From an uncultured Colwellia sp. (lineage in GTDB: Bacteria; Pseudomonadota; Gammaproteobacteria; Enterobacterales; Alteromonadaceae): DNA of 44,327 nt. The DNA is taken from assembly GCA_913062815.1 (NCBI GenBank), contig CAJXWZ010000038.1:1-44327 (forward strand), read 5' to 3'. The position numbers and the translations under genes are program-made. Below the pieces are notes generated by a model that was not told the origin of the DNA, ran no database searches, and worked only from the letters and a program-made list of their open reading frames with translations. Shown here piece by piece: positions 43,923 through 44,327 of the stretch; within the stretch, counting starts at the first letter, position 1, and every line of letters starts with the position of its first letter.

Positions 43923-44327
43923 CTATATAATTTCAAAATATCGATGCATTTCAAAATCAGAAACATGTTTACGATATTCAAGCTCTTCCCACTCTCTTGA
44001 AGTAGCAAAATGGTCGACGAAGGTATCTCCAAACATTTCTCTAGCAGCATCAGATGCTTTTAAACGTTGGGTTGCATCCCACAGCGTGGTTGGCAACTTT
44101 AATTGAGCGGGATGCTCCTGAACATAGGCATTACCTTTGACTTGCTCCTCTGGCTCCCATTCATTCATAATGCCATAAAGACCTGACGCTAGTGCTGCGG
44201 ACAGTGTTAAATAAGGGTTACCATCAGCAGAGCCCAAACGGTATTCAACGCGTTGAGATTTTGCACTACCAGGGATAACTCGCAATGCTGTTGTACGGTT
44301 TTCTACTCCCCAAGTGGCATCCGTTGG
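43923..44327 (-). CDS. Glutamine synthetase-family enzyme, C-terminal part (cut by window edge)
   Basis: Only the last 134 residues lie in the window; the frame stays open to base 44327. It reads TWGVENRTTALRVIPGS, RVEYRLGSADGNPYL and then a C-terminal helix region ending EMHRYFEII. ENRTTALR and the DGNPYL block are the C-terminal active-site elements of the glutamine synthetase fold. The TTG at 44283-44285 is an internal Leu codon, not a start. Operon partners suggest that it is a gamma-glutamyl-amide ligase (PuuA/GlnA4/IpuC type) rather than the nitrogen-assimilation GlnA, but the deciding N-terminal part is missing. Confidence 0.85.
   Translation of the reverse strand, partial: PTDATWGVENRTTALRVIPGSAKSQRVEYRLGSADGNPYLTLSAALASGLYGIMNEWEPEEQVKGNAYVQEHPAQLKLPTTLWDATQRLKASDAAREMFGDTFVDHFATSREWEELEYRKHVSDFEMHRYFEII

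Overview
The window looks like a chromosomal segment of a low-GC marine gammaproteobacterium of the Alteromonadales, probably Colwelliaceae (Colwellia or Thalassotalea type). That placement rests on the AT-rich base composition, the conserved cspD/clpS-clpA block, a 180-kDa type NAD-glutamate dehydrogenase and the style of the TonB receptor and GAF/HD-GYP genes. It is inference from family resemblance, since no database search was possible.

Layout. 1-420: decayed tRNA-Asn-like repeats and one good terminator. 0.5-9.7 kb: housekeeping genes, namely a PhzF-family enzyme, clpA-clpS facing cspD, a PilZ protein, the HrpA helicase and a two-CBS protein. 9.9-18.5 kb: a glutamate block with a LysR regulator, the GltS glutamate symporter and a LysA-like PLP decarboxylase on the minus strand, divergent from a 1587-aa NAD-glutamate dehydrogenase. 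18.8-25.3 kb: a plus-strand operon for an outer-membrane TonB receptor, an M14 carboxypeptidase lipoprotein with a CCP-like (deglutamylase-type) N-domain, an N-acyl-D-amino-acid deacylase lipoprotein and a periplasmic solute-binding protein. 25.4-28.0 kb: a 64-aa acidic small ORF divergent from an exported CapA/PgsA-type (poly-gamma-glutamate family) protein. 28.1-30.5 kb: 5-oxoprolinase pxpA-pxpB-pxpC. 30.7-35.0 kb: an RND efflux permease and its membrane fusion protein. 35.2-39.2 kb: phospholipase A1 (pldA), a GAF/HD-GYP protein, HU and a parvulin. 39.4-40.5 kb: an unrecognised protein with a transglutaminase-like Cys-His-Asp signature, beside a relic of rimO. 40.5-44.3 kb: a minus-strand operon of glutamine synthetase-like enzyme (cut by the window edge), aldehyde dehydrogenase, iron alcohol dehydrogenase and a class I glutamine amidotransferase, which fits a gamma-glutamylation pathway for an amine or amino alcohol.

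How it may work together. Genes between 10 and 30.5 kb repeatedly point to capture and breakdown of glutamate-containing peptides or polymers: outer-membrane uptake, periplasmic trimming (M14, D-aminoacylase, CapA), conversion of 5-oxoproline to glutamate (PxpABC), glutamate import (GltS) and oxidation to 2-oxoglutarate (GDH). A near-palindromic element, ATAACCTTAGGTTAT, which fits the LysR-type T-N11-A pattern, or degenerate forms of it, lies upstream of gdh, the TonB-receptor operon and the capA-like gene. It may mark one regulon run by the LysR protein at 9.9-10.7 kb. This is the best candidate for an undescribed system here, but its substrate is inferred, not shown.
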